From the NCBI GenBank assembly GCA_030065235.1, contig JASJDC010000003.1, forward strand, positions 248,001 through 312,000: DNA of 64,000 nucleotides, written 5' to 3'. The notes under the pieces are model-generated. The model saw only the letters and a program-made list of their open reading frames with translations, was not told the origin of the DNA and did not search any database. Of the stretch, positions 53,920 to 62,464 are shown piece by piece. The stretch comes from Alphaproteobacteria bacterium. Its GTDB lineage: Bacteria > Pseudomonadota > Alphaproteobacteria > UBA8366 > Aestuariispiraceae. Numbering within the stretch: the stretch's first letter is position 1; each line of letters starts with the position of its first letter. The translations under genes and the position numbers were made by a program.

Positions 53920-54405
53920 ATGTTCAAACGACTTTTTGCCGCGGCTGCGCTCGTCGCCCTCGCAGCGTGCTCCTCGGCCAACACCGCGCCCGCGCCGAAG
54001 GCCGATATCGTCGACACCGCTGTCGCCGCCGGCGACTTCAACACGCTGGTCGCCGCCGTTCAGGCTGCGGGTCTCGTCGACACGCTGAAAGGCCCCGGCC
54101 CGTTCACCGTTTTCGCGCCGAACGACGACGCTTTCGCGAAGCTGCCCGCCGGCACGGTCGAAAACCTCTTGAAGCCCGAAAACAAAGACCAACTGGTCGC
54201 GGTGCTGACCTATCACGTCCTGCCGGGCAAAGTGATGTCGGGTGACATCGCCGGTCAGACGCTCTCGCCGGCCACGGTGCAAGGCAGCACGGTCGACATT
54301 GACGCGACCGATGGTGTGAAAGTCGACAACGCGACCGTGATCGCCGCCGATATTGAGACGAGCAACGGCGTGATCCATGTCATCGATGCGGTGATCTTGC
54401 CGTAA
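53920..54405 (+). CDS. Fasciclin domain lipoprotein
   Basis: This 161-aa protein has a lipoprotein signal ending in LVALAAC (cysteine near residue 18). A single fasciclin (FAS1) domain follows. The H1 motif is [19 protein letters not shown]. The YHV segment is [14 protein letters not shown], and the H2 end is [17 protein letters not shown]1 proteins mediate adhesion or matrix contact. It would be anchored in the outer membrane or the outer face of the inner membrane. ATG 53920 follows AAAGGAGA. It is divergent from the DUF6502/DUF5666 pair and is monocistronic. Confidence 0.95.
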   Translation: MFKRLFAAAALVALAACSSANTAPAPKADIVDTAVAAGDFNTLVAAVQAAGLVDTLKGPGPFTVFAPNDDAFAKLPAGTVENLLKPENKDQLVAVLTYHVLPGKVMSGDIAGQTLSPATVQGSTVDIDATDGVKVDNATVIAADIETSNGVIHVIDAVILP

Positions 54406-54562
54406 TTTTTGTGACGCCCGGACGCGGAGCGTTTTTCCGCGCGCCGGAGCTCCCGCCCTGACGGAAGCGGTCAACGCTCCCGCATGGCGCATCGATTGGT
54501 CGGCCGCGTCGCCCCGTGCTCCCCCCCAACGCGGGTGCGGCTGTCAAACGATTACTCTGAGA

Positions 54563-54593
54563 GGCGAGAGCGGTATGCGCTCTCGCCTTTTTC
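54563..54593 (+). terminator. Rho-independent terminator downstream of fasciclin
   Basis: The stem GGCGAGAGC (54563-54571) pairs with GCTCTCGCC (54579-54587), with one further G-C pair at the loop, followed by TTTTTC. It lies about 160 bp beyond the fasciclin stop, and the intervening stretch has no supported gene. The DUF1330 gene to the right runs toward it. Confidence 0.85.
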
Positions 54594-54608
54594 TTTCCCC
54601 GTCGACGT

Positions 54609-54893
54609 CTATCCCGCTTCGACGATGCACAAAGTCCGATCGGCGCTGGCCTTCGCCAACCCAACCACCGACTGGTAGGCTTCCGATTCATAGCAGGCGA
54701 CCGCGGCCTCCAAGGTCGGGAACTCGGCGACGACGTTGCGCGCATGATCCGGCCCCTCCATCGTGACGTGGCGACCGCCGCGCGCCAAGAACGCGCCGCC
54801 ATGCGCCTTCACGCATTCGCCGGCGACTTTCACATATTCAGCGTATCCGTCTTCATCATGGACGGTGACATGGGCGATCCAATAGGCGGTCAT
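54609..54893 (-). CDS. DUF1330 domain protein
   Basis: This 94-aa protein begins MTAYWIAHVTVHDEDGYAEYVK and has the DUF1330 pattern KAHGGAFLARGGRHVTMEGPD and FPTLEAAVACYESEAYQ. It is cytoplasmic. The longer frame upstream of ATG 54893 is Arg/Pro-rich and was rejected. It is a paralog, distant in sequence, of the DUF1330 gene at 11450-11743. It is divergent from preT. Confidence 0.85.
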   Translation of the reverse strand: MTAYWIAHVTVHDEDGYAEYVKVAGECVKAHGGAFLARGGRHVTMEGPDHARNVVAEFPTLEAAVACYESEAYQSVVGLAKASADRTLCIVEAG

Positions 54894-55065
54894 CTGGTCT
54901 TCTCCTCGTTGGACATGCGCGCCGAAAACCCGCGGCGCGGCTGGCTGACTGTGGGGTCGTCCGGCCAGTATCGCCCGCATTCGGTGAAATTTCCTATTCC
55001 CCCGTGAAAATTTTATCGTATGATCAAAATTCGAAACCGTTCAGCGGTCGAATAGGGAGACATAC

Positions 55066-56436
55066 ATGTCGAGTACACCAGTCACGGCCGCCAAAGCGGC
55101 CAGCGGCGTCGCGTCCGGCCGTTTGGACGCAGACGCGTACGCCGAGAATTTCAGCGATCTGCATCCTCTGTTCGAACCGCATGAAGCGCTTGTTGAGGCG
55201 GACCGGTGTTATTTCTGTTATGACGCGCCCTGCGTGCAGGCCTGTCCCACCGGCATCGACATCCCGATGTTCATTCGCCAGATCGCGACCGGCAATACGC
55301 TGGGCTCGGCCGAGACCATCTTTGACGCAAACATTCTGGGCGGGATGTGCGCGCGCGTCTGTCCGACGGAGACCCTGTGCGAGCAGGCCTGCGTCCGGCA
55401 TGAGGCCGAGGAAAAGCCGGTGCGGATCGGCCGCTTGCAACGCTACGCCACCGATCATGCGATCCGCGAGGACGTCCAGTTCTATGAGCGCAAGGACCCG
55501 ACCGGCAAACATGTCGCCGTTGTCGGGGCCGGGCCCGCGGGACTGGCCTGCGCCCACGCTTTGGCGCGCGAGGGGCACGCTGTCACGCTGTATGATGCGA
55601 AAAAGAAGCTGGGCGGGCTCAACGAATATGGCATCGCCGCCTATAAGACGGTCGACGATTTCGCGCAGAAGGAAGTGGATTATATCTTGGCGATCGGCGG
55701 CATCGAACTGAAGGCCGGCGTTGCGCTCGGCCGCGATATCCATCTCGCGACTCTGCAAGATGACTTCGACGCCGTGTTTCTCAGTCTCGGCATGGGCGGC
55801 GCGAACGACCTGGATATCAAAGACGCCGATCTGGGCGGCGTTCATGACGCCATCGATTTCATCGCGGATATCCGTCAGGCGCCGGATTTGAGCGCTCTGC
55901 CGGTCGGCCGTTCGGTCGTGGTGATCGGCGGCGGCATGACGGCGATCGATATTGCGAGCCAGGTCAAACGTCTGGGGGCGGAAGACGTCACCATCGTTTA
56001 TCGCCGTGGCGCGCCGGATATGAAGGCGAGCGAATTCGAGCAACATCTGGCGCAGACCACCGGCGTCCGGATCAAACATTGGGCGATCCCCAAGGAAATC
56101 ATCGGCGAGGGCGGCCGCGTCCGCAGCATTGTATTTGACTATGTTGCGCCGGACGCGGGCGGCGCGCTGACCCCGACCGGGGAGAGCTTTACCTTGGCCG
56201 CCGATCAGGTTTTCAAGGCGATCGGCCAGAACTTCCTTGAAGACGCTTTGGGGTCGGCGGGCGTCGCCCTGAAGCGGGGCCGTATCGCGGTCGATGCGGA
56301 CCGGCGAACCAATCTGGAGACCGTATGGGCCGGCGGCGATTGCATCGAGGACGGTCTGGACCTGACCGTGGCGGCGGTCGAAGACGGCAAGATCGCCGCC
56401 CGCGCCATCAACGCCCATCTCGCGTCCGGCGGCTGA
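55066..56436 (+). CDS. preT: Dihydropyrimidine dehydrogenase subunit PreT
   Basis: This 456-aa flavoprotein is the NAD(H)-side subunit of the bacterial dihydropyrimidine dehydrogenase that reduces uracil and thymine. It has N-terminal iron-sulfur Cys clusters (CYFCYDAPCVQACPTGIDI and GGMCARVCPTETLCEQACV). An FAD-binding Rossmann motif VAVVGAGPAGLACAHALARE and an NAD-binding VVVIGGGMTAIDIASQVKR follow. It is followed by preA after 60 bp. No dehydrogenase-like gene fusion is seen. Confidence 0.94.
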   Translation: MSSTPVTAAKAASGVASGRLDADAYAENFSDLHPLFEPHEALVEADRCYFCYDAPCVQACPTGIDIPMFIRQIATGNTLGSAETIFDANILGGMCARVCPTETLCEQACVRHEAEEKPVRIGRLQRYATDHAIREDVQFYERKDPTGKHVAVVGAGPAGLACAHALAREGHAVTLYDAKKKLGGLNEYGIAAYKTVDDFAQKEVDYILAIGGIELKAGVALGRDIHLATLQDDFDAVFLSLGMGGANDLDIKDADLGGVHDAIDFIADIRQAPDLSALPVGRSVVVIGGGMTAIDIASQVKRLGAEDVTIVYRRGAPDMKASEFEQHLAQTTGVRIKHWAIPKEIIGEGGRVRSIVFDYVAPDAGGALTPTGESFTLAADQVFKAIGQNFLEDALGSAGVALKRGRIAVDADRRTNLETVWAGGDCIEDGLDLTVAAVEDGKIAARAINAHLASGG

Positions 56437-56496
56437 GCCGCCTTAAGAAAGCACAACCCGGACTGGCGCGACCCGATAAGAATAGGAGACCCGATC

Positions 56497-57807
56497 ATGG
56501 CCGATCTACGCAGTGAGTTTCTGGGCGTGAAATCGCCGAACCCGTTCTGGCTCGCCTCGGCCCCGCCGACCGACCGTGAGACCAACGTGGTCCGGGCTTT
56601 CAAGGCGGGCTGGGGCGGCGTTGTTTGGAAGACGCTCGGTGAGGACCCGCATGTGGTCAATGTGAACGGGCCGCGCTATGGCGCGATCCATTCAGGCGAC
56701 CGCCGCTTGATCGGGTTCAACAATATCGAGTTGATCACTGATCGGCCGCTCGAAACCAACTTGCAGGAAATCAAGAAGGTCAAACGCGACTGGCCGGACC
56801 GGGCGATGATCGTCTCGCTGATGGTGCCGTGTGAAGAAGAGTCGTGGAAAAGGATCCTGCCGCTGGTCGAGGATACCGGCGCGGACGGCATCGAGCTGAA
56901 TTTCGGCTGCCCGCACGGCATGTCCGAGCGCGGCATGGGCTCGGCCGTCGGTCAGGTGCCGGACTATGTCGAGATGGTCGCGCGCTGGTGCAAGGCGCAT
57001 ACGCGCATGCCGGTTATCGTCAAGCTGACGCCGAACATCACCGATATCCGCCATCCGGCCCGGGCCGCGAAGAAGGGCGGCGCCGACGCGGTGTCGCTGA
57101 TCAATACGATCAACTCGATCGTCGGGGTCGATCTCGACCGGATGGCGCCGGAGCCGCATACCGACGGGAAGGGCACCCATGGCGGCTATTGCGGCCCGGC
57201 GGTGAAGCCGATCGCCATGAACATGGTGGCCGAGATCGCCCGCGATCCCGACACGCACGGCTTCCCGATCTCCGGCATTGGCGGGATTACGACCTGGCGC
57301 GACGCTGCCGAATTCATGGCGCTCGGCGCGGGCAATGTTCAGGTCTGTACGGCGGCCATGACCTATGGCTTTAAAATCATCGAGGAACTGACCGACGGCT
57401 TGAGCAAGTGGATGGATGAGAAAGGCTATAGCAGCACCGATCAGTTCGTCGGCTCGGCCGTGCCCAACATCACCGATTGGCAATATCTGAACCTGAACTA
57501 CATCGCCAAAGCGCGGATTGATCAGGATCTCTGCATCAAATGCGGCCGCTGCCACATCGTCTGCGAGGACACCTCGCATCAGGCGATCACCAATATGGTG
57601 GACGGCGTTCGCAGGTTCGAAGTGATCGACGCCGAATGCGTCGGCTGCAACCTCTGCGTCTCGGTCTGTCCGGTGGAGAACTGCATCACCATGGAGCACC
57701 AGACCGACGGCGTCGACCCGCGCACCGGCGAGCGCTACGACAAGCCCTACGCCAATTGGACGACGCACCCGAACAACCCGAACCGCGTGACCGAAGCGGC
57801 GGAGTAG
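56497..57807 (+). CDS. preA: Dihydropyrimidine dehydrogenase subunit PreA
   Basis: This 436-aa FMN protein is the pyrimidine-reducing subunit. The TIM barrel has NPFWLASAPPTDRETNV, GIELNFGCPHGMSERGMG with the catalytic Cys region, VIVKLTPNITDI and SGIGGITTWRDAAEFMALG. The C-terminus carries two 4Fe-4S motifs (LCIKCGRCHIVCED and CVGCNLCVSVCPVENC). Together with PreT it forms the dehydrogenase, producing dihydrouracil or dihydrothymine. The RutR-type regulator gene is convergent, ending 5 bp away. Confidence 0.95.
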   Translation: MADLRSEFLGVKSPNPFWLASAPPTDRETNVVRAFKAGWGGVVWKTLGEDPHVVNVNGPRYGAIHSGDRRLIGFNNIELITDRPLETNLQEIKKVKRDWPDRAMIVSLMVPCEEESWKRILPLVEDTGADGIELNFGCPHGMSERGMGSAVGQVPDYVEMVARWCKAHTRMPVIVKLTPNITDIRHPARAAKKGGADAVSLINTINSIVGVDLDRMAPEPHTDGKGTHGGYCGPAVKPIAMNMVAEIARDPDTHGFPISGIGGITTWRDAAEFMALGAGNVQVCTAAMTYGFKIIEELTDGLSKWMDEKGYSSTDQFVGSAVPNITDWQYLNLNYIAKARIDQDLCIKCGRCHIVCEDTSHQAITNMVDGVRRFEVIDAECVGCNLCVSVCPVENCITMEHQTDGVDPRTGERYDKPYANWTTHPNNPNRVTEAAE

Positions 57808-57812
57808 GGGGG

Positions 57813-58535
57813 TCAGTCCCCCGGCTCTGAGGTCCGCGGCGTCAGCCCATCAAAAAGTAGGCCGCAGAGTGACTCCTCGGCTCGGTCGAACACACCTTCC
57901 GATACGTCGTCTATGCCCAACACGGCGCGGACCTGGGGGGCGAAATCGGCATAGTGCTGGGTCGCCGCCCAGATCGTGAAAATCAGGTGATAGGGATCGA
58001 TCGGACGCAGCTTTCCCTGAGCGATCCAGGCGTTGATCACATCCGCCTTGCGCGCGACCAGCCGGCGCAGCGGCCCGGCGAGATAGTCCTGCAGGATCGG
58101 CGCGCCTTGAATGATCTCTGTCGCGAAGACGCGTGAGGCAGTCGGGTGGCGTCGCGACGCGTCGAGCTTCAGGTGAATGTAGCGGCGGAGTTCGGATTGC
58201 GGGTCGGCGGCCGGGTTAAGCTCTTCCAGCGGATCGAGCCAGATCGTCAGAATGCGCAGCAGCACCGCCTGATAGACATCCTTCTTGCGGCGATAATAAT
58301 AGTGCAGGTTCGGCTTGGACATGCCGGCGCGGGCGGCGATTTCGTCCACGCTGGCGCCGGCGAAGCCCCGTTCGGCGAAAACGTCCTGCGCGGCGTCAAG
58401 GATTTTGGCTTCATTGCGCCTCCGGATCCGGGATTTCGGCGCGTCCTTTTGGAGCGCCATCGGCGCAGGGGCCCGGCCGGCCGAGTCGAGCGAAACGGCG
58501 CCCGATTCAAACAGGCGGGCGTCGGCCTTTGTCAT
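57813..58535 (-). CDS. rutR: RutR-type TetR-family regulator of pyrimidine catabolism
   Basis: This 240-aa TetR regulator has the helix-turn-helix DVFAERGFAGASVDEIAARAGMSKPNLHYYYRRK (about residues 54-86). A ligand domain follows with RRYIHLKLDASRRHP and LIFTIWAATQHYADFAPQV, as in RutR, which senses uracil or thymine. The N-terminal 35-40 residues before the repressor domain are poorly conserved. ATG 58535 is used, and ATG 58460 is an alternative. A RutR-like operator (TTGATCAATTGGTCAA) is at 58758-58773, 223 bp upstream. It is flanked by pyrimidine-catabolic genes, so the role is well supported. Confidence 0.92.
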   Translation of the reverse strand: MTKADARLFESGAVSLDSAGRAPAPMALQKDAPKSRIRRRNEAKILDAAQDVFAERGFAGASVDEIAARAGMSKPNLHYYYRRKKDVYQAVLLRILTIWLDPLEELNPAADPQSELRRYIHLKLDASRRHPTASRVFATEIIQGAPILQDYLAGPLRRLVARKADVINAWIAQGKLRPIDPYHLIFTIWAATQHYADFAPQVRAVLGIDDVSEGVFDRAEESLCGLLFDGLTPRTSEPGD

Positions 58536-58946
58536 TTGGCTCTTTCCCACGGTTCCATGTCCAGGTCTCACTGTCGCTCGGTTGCTCTCAATGCGTGAAC
58601 AGGCGCTGCGTGCGCCCGCGGGACCGGTCTCAACCACCCGTCTGCGCGCCTTGCCTCGACCGCCGGTAGGTCCCGTCGCGGCGGCGTTTTTCAGGGCGGC
58701 CTGCCCCGGCCCGATTTCGGAGTTGACCGTCCGCGCAACCCCGGTGTAGCGTCATTGTTGATCAATTGGTCAAGTTTTGTCGAGGTCTGATTTCGACGGG
58801 TCGACTGGTCAATTGAAAGCGGCTGAGAGCGCCCCACGAGCGATCCCTATGGATCGCGGATAGACGGGCGCCGGTGGGAGCCGAGGGAGCAACGACAGCG
58901 GCGGCCGGGCGGCGATCCCGGACGGCGCTGCTTTGGGGTTTGTCTG
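58536..58946. other. Regulatory gap between rutR and the aminotransferase gene
   Basis: This 411-bp stretch has no supported gene. It contains the RutR-type site at 58758-58773 and a TGGTCAA half-site at 58806-58812. Local frames are Arg-rich and without domains. Both the rutR promoter and the rightward catabolic promoter should be here. Confidence 0.6.
58758..58773. promoter_or_regulatory. RutR-type operator
   Basis: TTGATCAATTGGTCAA matches the RutR consensus TTGACCA-NN-TGGTCAA at 13 of 14 defined bases. It lies in the gap between rutR and the aminotransferase gene, 174 bp before the latter's start. A partial half-site, TGGTCAA, lies 33 bp further right. Confidence 0.8.
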
Positions 58947-60275
58947 ATGTCGATGACATCCACCGCGCGGCCTAACGATCTGGACGCCTTCTGGATGCCG
59001 TTCACTGCGAACCGGCAGTTCAAGAAAGCGCCGCGACTTTTCGTTGAAGCGAAAGACATGCACTACACGACCGACGACGGTCGAAAGGTGTTGGATGGGA
59101 CCGCCGGCCTGTGGTGCGTGAACGCCGGTCATCGCCGTCCGAAGATCGTCGAGGCGATCGCGCGGCAAGCGCATGAATTGGACTATGCGCCGGCGTTCCA
59201 GATGGGCCATCCGAAGGCCTTCGAACTGGCCGCCCGGCTGACCAACTTGACGCCGCCGGGCCTGGACAAGGTGTTCTACACCAACTCGGGCTCTGAATCG
59301 GTTGAGACGGCGCTTAAGATCGCCATCGCCTATCACAATGCACGCGGCCACGGTTCGCGCACCCGTCTGATCGGGCGCGAGCGCGGCTATCACGGGGTCA
59401 ATTTCGGCGGCATCTCGGTCGGCGGCATTGTGCCGAACCGCAAGGTGTTCGGCTCTTTGCTGACCGGCGTCGATCATATGCGCCATACCCATGACCTCGC
59501 CCGCAACGCCTATTCGCGCGGCCAGCCGGAGCATGGCGCCGAGCTTGCGGACGATCTGGAGCGCATCGTCGCGCTGCATGACGCTTCCACCATCGCAGCC
59601 GTGATCGTCGAGCCGGTCGCCGGCTCCACCGGCGTTCTGATCCCGCCCAAGGGCTATCTGCAGCGCCTCCGCGAGATCTGCGACAAGCATGGCATCCTGT
59701 TGATTTTCGACGAGGTGATTACCGGCTTCGGGCGCTTGGGTTCGCCCTTTGCGGCCGAGCATTTCGACGTGACGCCCGACATGATGGTGACGGCGAAAGG
59801 GCTGACCAACGGGATCATCCCGATGGGCGCGGTCTTTGTCCGCAACGAGATTCACGACGCCTTCATGCATGGGCCCGAACATCTGATCGAGCTGTTCCAC
59901 GGCTATACCTATTCGGGCAATCCGATGGCGGCCGCCGCGGGGCTTGCGACGCTGGAGACCTATCAGGAAGAAGGACTGCTGCAGCGGGGCGCCGAACTCG
60001 AAGACTACTGGGCCGACGCGATTCACTCGCTGCGCGACTGCCCGCATGTCATCGACACCCGCAATATCGGCTTGATCGGCGCAATTGAACTGGAGCCGAT
60101 CGACGGGCAGCCGACCCGCCGGGCCTTCAGCGCCTTCTTGGACGCGTTCGAGTCGAACATCCTGATCCGCACCACCGGCGATATCATCGCTCTGTCGCCG
60201 CCTCTGATCATCGAGAAAGCCCATATCGACGAACTGTTCGAGACGCTGCGCGCGGTGTTGAAACGCCTTGATTAA
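58947..60275 (+). CDS. Omega-aminotransferase (beta-alanine:pyruvate type)
   Basis: This 442-aa class III PLP aminotransferase begins MSMTSTARPNDLDAFWMPF, like beta-alanine/omega-amino acid:pyruvate aminotransferases. It has FYTNSGSESVETALKIAIAYH, ERGYHGVNFGG, LIFDEVITGFGRLGSPF with the cofactor Asp, and the PLP-lysine MVTAKGLTNGIIPMGAV. In this cluster it should transaminate beta-alanine (or beta-aminoisobutyrate) made from uracil (or thymine). It follows the RutR-type operator. The nitrilase-family gene starts about 40 bp after its stop. Confidence 0.92.
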   Translation: MSMTSTARPNDLDAFWMPFTANRQFKKAPRLFVEAKDMHYTTDDGRKVLDGTAGLWCVNAGHRRPKIVEAIARQAHELDYAPAFQMGHPKAFELAARLTNLTPPGLDKVFYTNSGSESVETALKIAIAYHNARGHGSRTRLIGRERGYHGVNFGGISVGGIVPNRKVFGSLLTGVDHMRHTHDLARNAYSRGQPEHGAELADDLERIVALHDASTIAAVIVEPVAGSTGVLIPPKGYLQRLREICDKHGILLIFDEVITGFGRLGSPFAAEHFDVTPDMMVTAKGLTNGIIPMGAVFVRNEIHDAFMHGPEHLIELFHGYTYSGNPMAAAAGLATLETYQEEGLLQRGAELEDYWADAIHSLRDCPHVIDTRNIGLIGAIELEPIDGQPTRRAFSAFLDAFESNILIRTTGDIIALSPPLIIEKAHIDELFETLRAVLKRLD

Positions 60276-60316
60276 GGATACGCGCTGGATGGCGCGGTAG
60301 GAAAGGGATGCGACGC

Positions 60317-61183
60317 GTGAGCAAGCTGAGAGCCGGTCTGATTCAAATGAGCCTGAAGGGCGATACGGCGCAGACGCCCCTCGAAATTCGCGACGCCATG
60401 CTGGACGCGCATATTCCGCTGATCGACGCGGCGGGCGAGCAGGGCGTACAGGTTCTTTGTTTCCAGGAGGTTTTCACCCAGCCCTATTTCTGCCCCAGCC
60501 AGGACGACAAATGGTACGCGGCGGCGGAGGCGATCCCGGACGGCCACACGACCCGGCTGATGCAGGAATACGCGAAGAAGCACAACATGGTCATTGTTGT
60601 CCCGATCTATGAAGAGGAGATGACGGGCGTCTACTACAATACGGCGGCCGTGATCGACGCGGATGGGTCCTATCTCGGCAAATACCGCAAGACGCATATC
60701 CCCCATGTCGCCGGCTTCTGGGAGAAGTTCTTCTTTAAGCCCGGCGCCACTGGGTGGCCGGTCTTTGACACCGCCTATTGCAAGCTCGGCGTCTATATCT
60801 GCTACGACCGCCACTTCCCGGAAGGCTGGCGCGCGCTGGCTCTGAACGGGGCGGAGTATATCGTCAATCCGTCGGCGACGGTCGCGGGCGTTTCCGAATA
60901 TCTCTGGCGCTTGGAGCAGCCGGCCTCGGCGGCGGCCAACGGGGTCTATATCGGCGCGACCAACCGGGTCGGAACAGAAGGCCCCTGGAATGTCGGCGAG
61001 TTTTACGGGCAAAGCTATTTCGTCAATCCGCGCGGCGAGATCGAAAAAGAAGCCAGCCGGGACAAGGATGAGCTGATTGTGCACGATCTCGACATGGAGA
61101 TGATCCGCACGATCCGGAACAAATGGCAATTCTTCCGCGACCGTCGGCCCGAATTGTATGGCCGGCTGATGGACTTGGACTAG
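60317..61183 (+). CDS. Nitrilase-family beta-ureidopropionase (PydC-like)
   Basis: This 288-aa carbon-nitrogen hydrolase would cleave N-carbamoyl-beta-alanine to beta-alanine, CO2 and ammonia. The catalytic triad is visible: Glu in LCFQEVFTQPYFCPS, Lys in GKYRKTHIPH and Cys in VYICYDRHFPEGWRALALNGAEY. The HFPEGWRALALNGA stretch is typical of the eukaryotic-type beta-ureidopropionases. GTG 60317 is favoured because GAAAGGG sits at good spacing, although ATG 60308 is possible. It lies in the pyrimidine cluster directly after the aminotransferase. Confidence 0.9.
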   Translation: MSKLRAGLIQMSLKGDTAQTPLEIRDAMLDAHIPLIDAAGEQGVQVLCFQEVFTQPYFCPSQDDKWYAAAEAIPDGHTTRLMQEYAKKHNMVIVVPIYEEEMTGVYYNTAAVIDADGSYLGKYRKTHIPHVAGFWEKFFFKPGATGWPVFDTAYCKLGVYICYDRHFPEGWRALALNGAEYIVNPSATVAGVSEYLWRLEQPASAAANGVYIGATNRVGTEGPWNVGEFYGQSYFVNPRGEIEKEASRDKDELIVHDLDMEMIRTIRNKWQFFRDRRPELYGRLMDLD

Positions 61184-61216
61184 GCGGCGGACGCGCCTGA
61201 ATGGATGGAGGCTTCG

Positions 61217-62464
61217 ATGTCGGACGCCAAGAATTTAAGGATCGACGGGGAACGGCTGTGGAACAGCCTGATGGAGATGGCCAAGATCGGCGCCACGGAG
61301 AAGGGCGGATGCTGTCGTCTGGCCCTCACCGATCTCGACCGCGAGGGGCGCGACCTGTTCGTGCGCTGGTGCGAAGAGGCGGGCTGCTCGATCAAGGTCG
61401 ATAAGATGGGCAACATCTTCGCCCGCCGTCCGGGCAAAGACGAGTCGTTGCCGCCGGTCATGACCGGCAGCCATCTCGACACCCAGCCGACCGGCGGGCG
61501 CTTCGATGGAGTCTTCGGCGTGCTGTCGGGGTTGGAAGTAGTCCGCACCATGAACGATCTGGGAATCGAGACCAAGCATCCGCTGGAGGTCGCGGTCTGG
61601 ACCAATGAGGAAGGTTCGCGTTTCGCCCCGGCCATGGTGTCGTCGGGCGTCTTCGCCGGCGTGTTCGATCTGGACTACGGGCTTAGCCGCGCCGACGCCG
61701 ACGGTAAGACGATGGGCGAGGAATTGGCGCGTATCGGTTATGCCGGGCCGGAAGAGGTCGGCGGCCGGCCGCTCCACGCCTTTTTTGAGACTCATATCGA
61801 GCAAGGCCCGATTCTGGAGGCCGAAGAGAAGACCATCGGCGTGGTCACCGACGCGCAAGGACAACGCTGGTACGAGTTGGAGATCACCGGCGTCGAATCC
61901 CACGCCGGTCCGACTCCCATGCAGCGGCGCAAGGACGCGCTTCTGGGCGCCAGCCGGATCGTCGATCTGGTGAACAAGACCGGCATGGACAACCAGCCCA
62001 GCGCCTGCGCTACCGTCGGCATGATGAATGTCTTTCCGAACTCGCGGAACGTGATCCCGGGCCGCGTCTGGATGACCATCGACATCCGCCATCCGAACGA
62101 TGCGGTGCTCGCCGGCATGGACAAGGCGATTCGCGAGGGGATCGAGCGCATCACGTCTGAGATCGGCCTGACCTACGAACTTGAGCAAATCTTCTACTAC
62201 GCGCCGGTGCCGTTCGAGGAAAGCTGTGTTGACGCCGTGCGCAAAGGGGCCGAAGCCTGCGAATACAGTATGCGGGATATGGTTTCCGGCGCAGGCCATG
62301 ACGCTTGCTACATCTCTAAGGTGGCGCCGACCTCGATGATCTTCGTGCCCTGTATCGACGGCATCAGCCATAACGAGGTCGAGGACGCGAAGCCGGAATG
62401 GATCACCGCCGGAGCCAACGTCTTGTTGCACGCCATGCTGGAGAAGGCCGGCGCCGCTTCATGA
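61217..62464 (+). CDS. M20-family Zn-dependent amidohydrolase (N-carbamoyl-amino acid hydrolase/allantoate-type)
   Basis: This 415-aa peptidase M20-fold enzyme hydrolyses N-carbamoyl amino acids or ureido acids. Metal-binding features are TGSHLDTQPTGGRFDGVFG, VWTNEEGSRFAPAM and FFETHIEQGPILEAEE. A lid region has TGVESHAGPTPMQRRKDAL. GAGHDACYISKVAPTSMIF and DGISHNEVEDAKPEWI are at the end. Family members include allantoate amidohydrolase, beta-ureidopropionase and L-carbamoylase. Being directly downstream of a nitrilase-type ureidopropionase, it gives the cluster a second candidate for that step. ATG 61217 fits GGAGG. Confidence 0.9.
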   Translation: MSDAKNLRIDGERLWNSLMEMAKIGATEKGGCCRLALTDLDREGRDLFVRWCEEAGCSIKVDKMGNIFARRPGKDESLPPVMTGSHLDTQPTGGRFDGVFGVLSGLEVVRTMNDLGIETKHPLEVAVWTNEEGSRFAPAMVSSGVFAGVFDLDYGLSRADADGKTMGEELARIGYAGPEEVGGRPLHAFFETHIEQGPILEAEEKTIGVVTDAQGQRWYELEITGVESHAGPTPMQRRKDALLGASRIVDLVNKTGMDNQPSACATVGMMNVFPNSRNVIPGRVWMTIDIRHPNDAVLAGMDKAIREGIERITSEIGLTYELEQIFYYAPVPFEESCVDAVRKGAEACEYSMRDMVSGAGHDACYISKVAPTSMIFVPCIDGISHNEVEDAKPEWITAGANVLLHAMLEKAGAAS

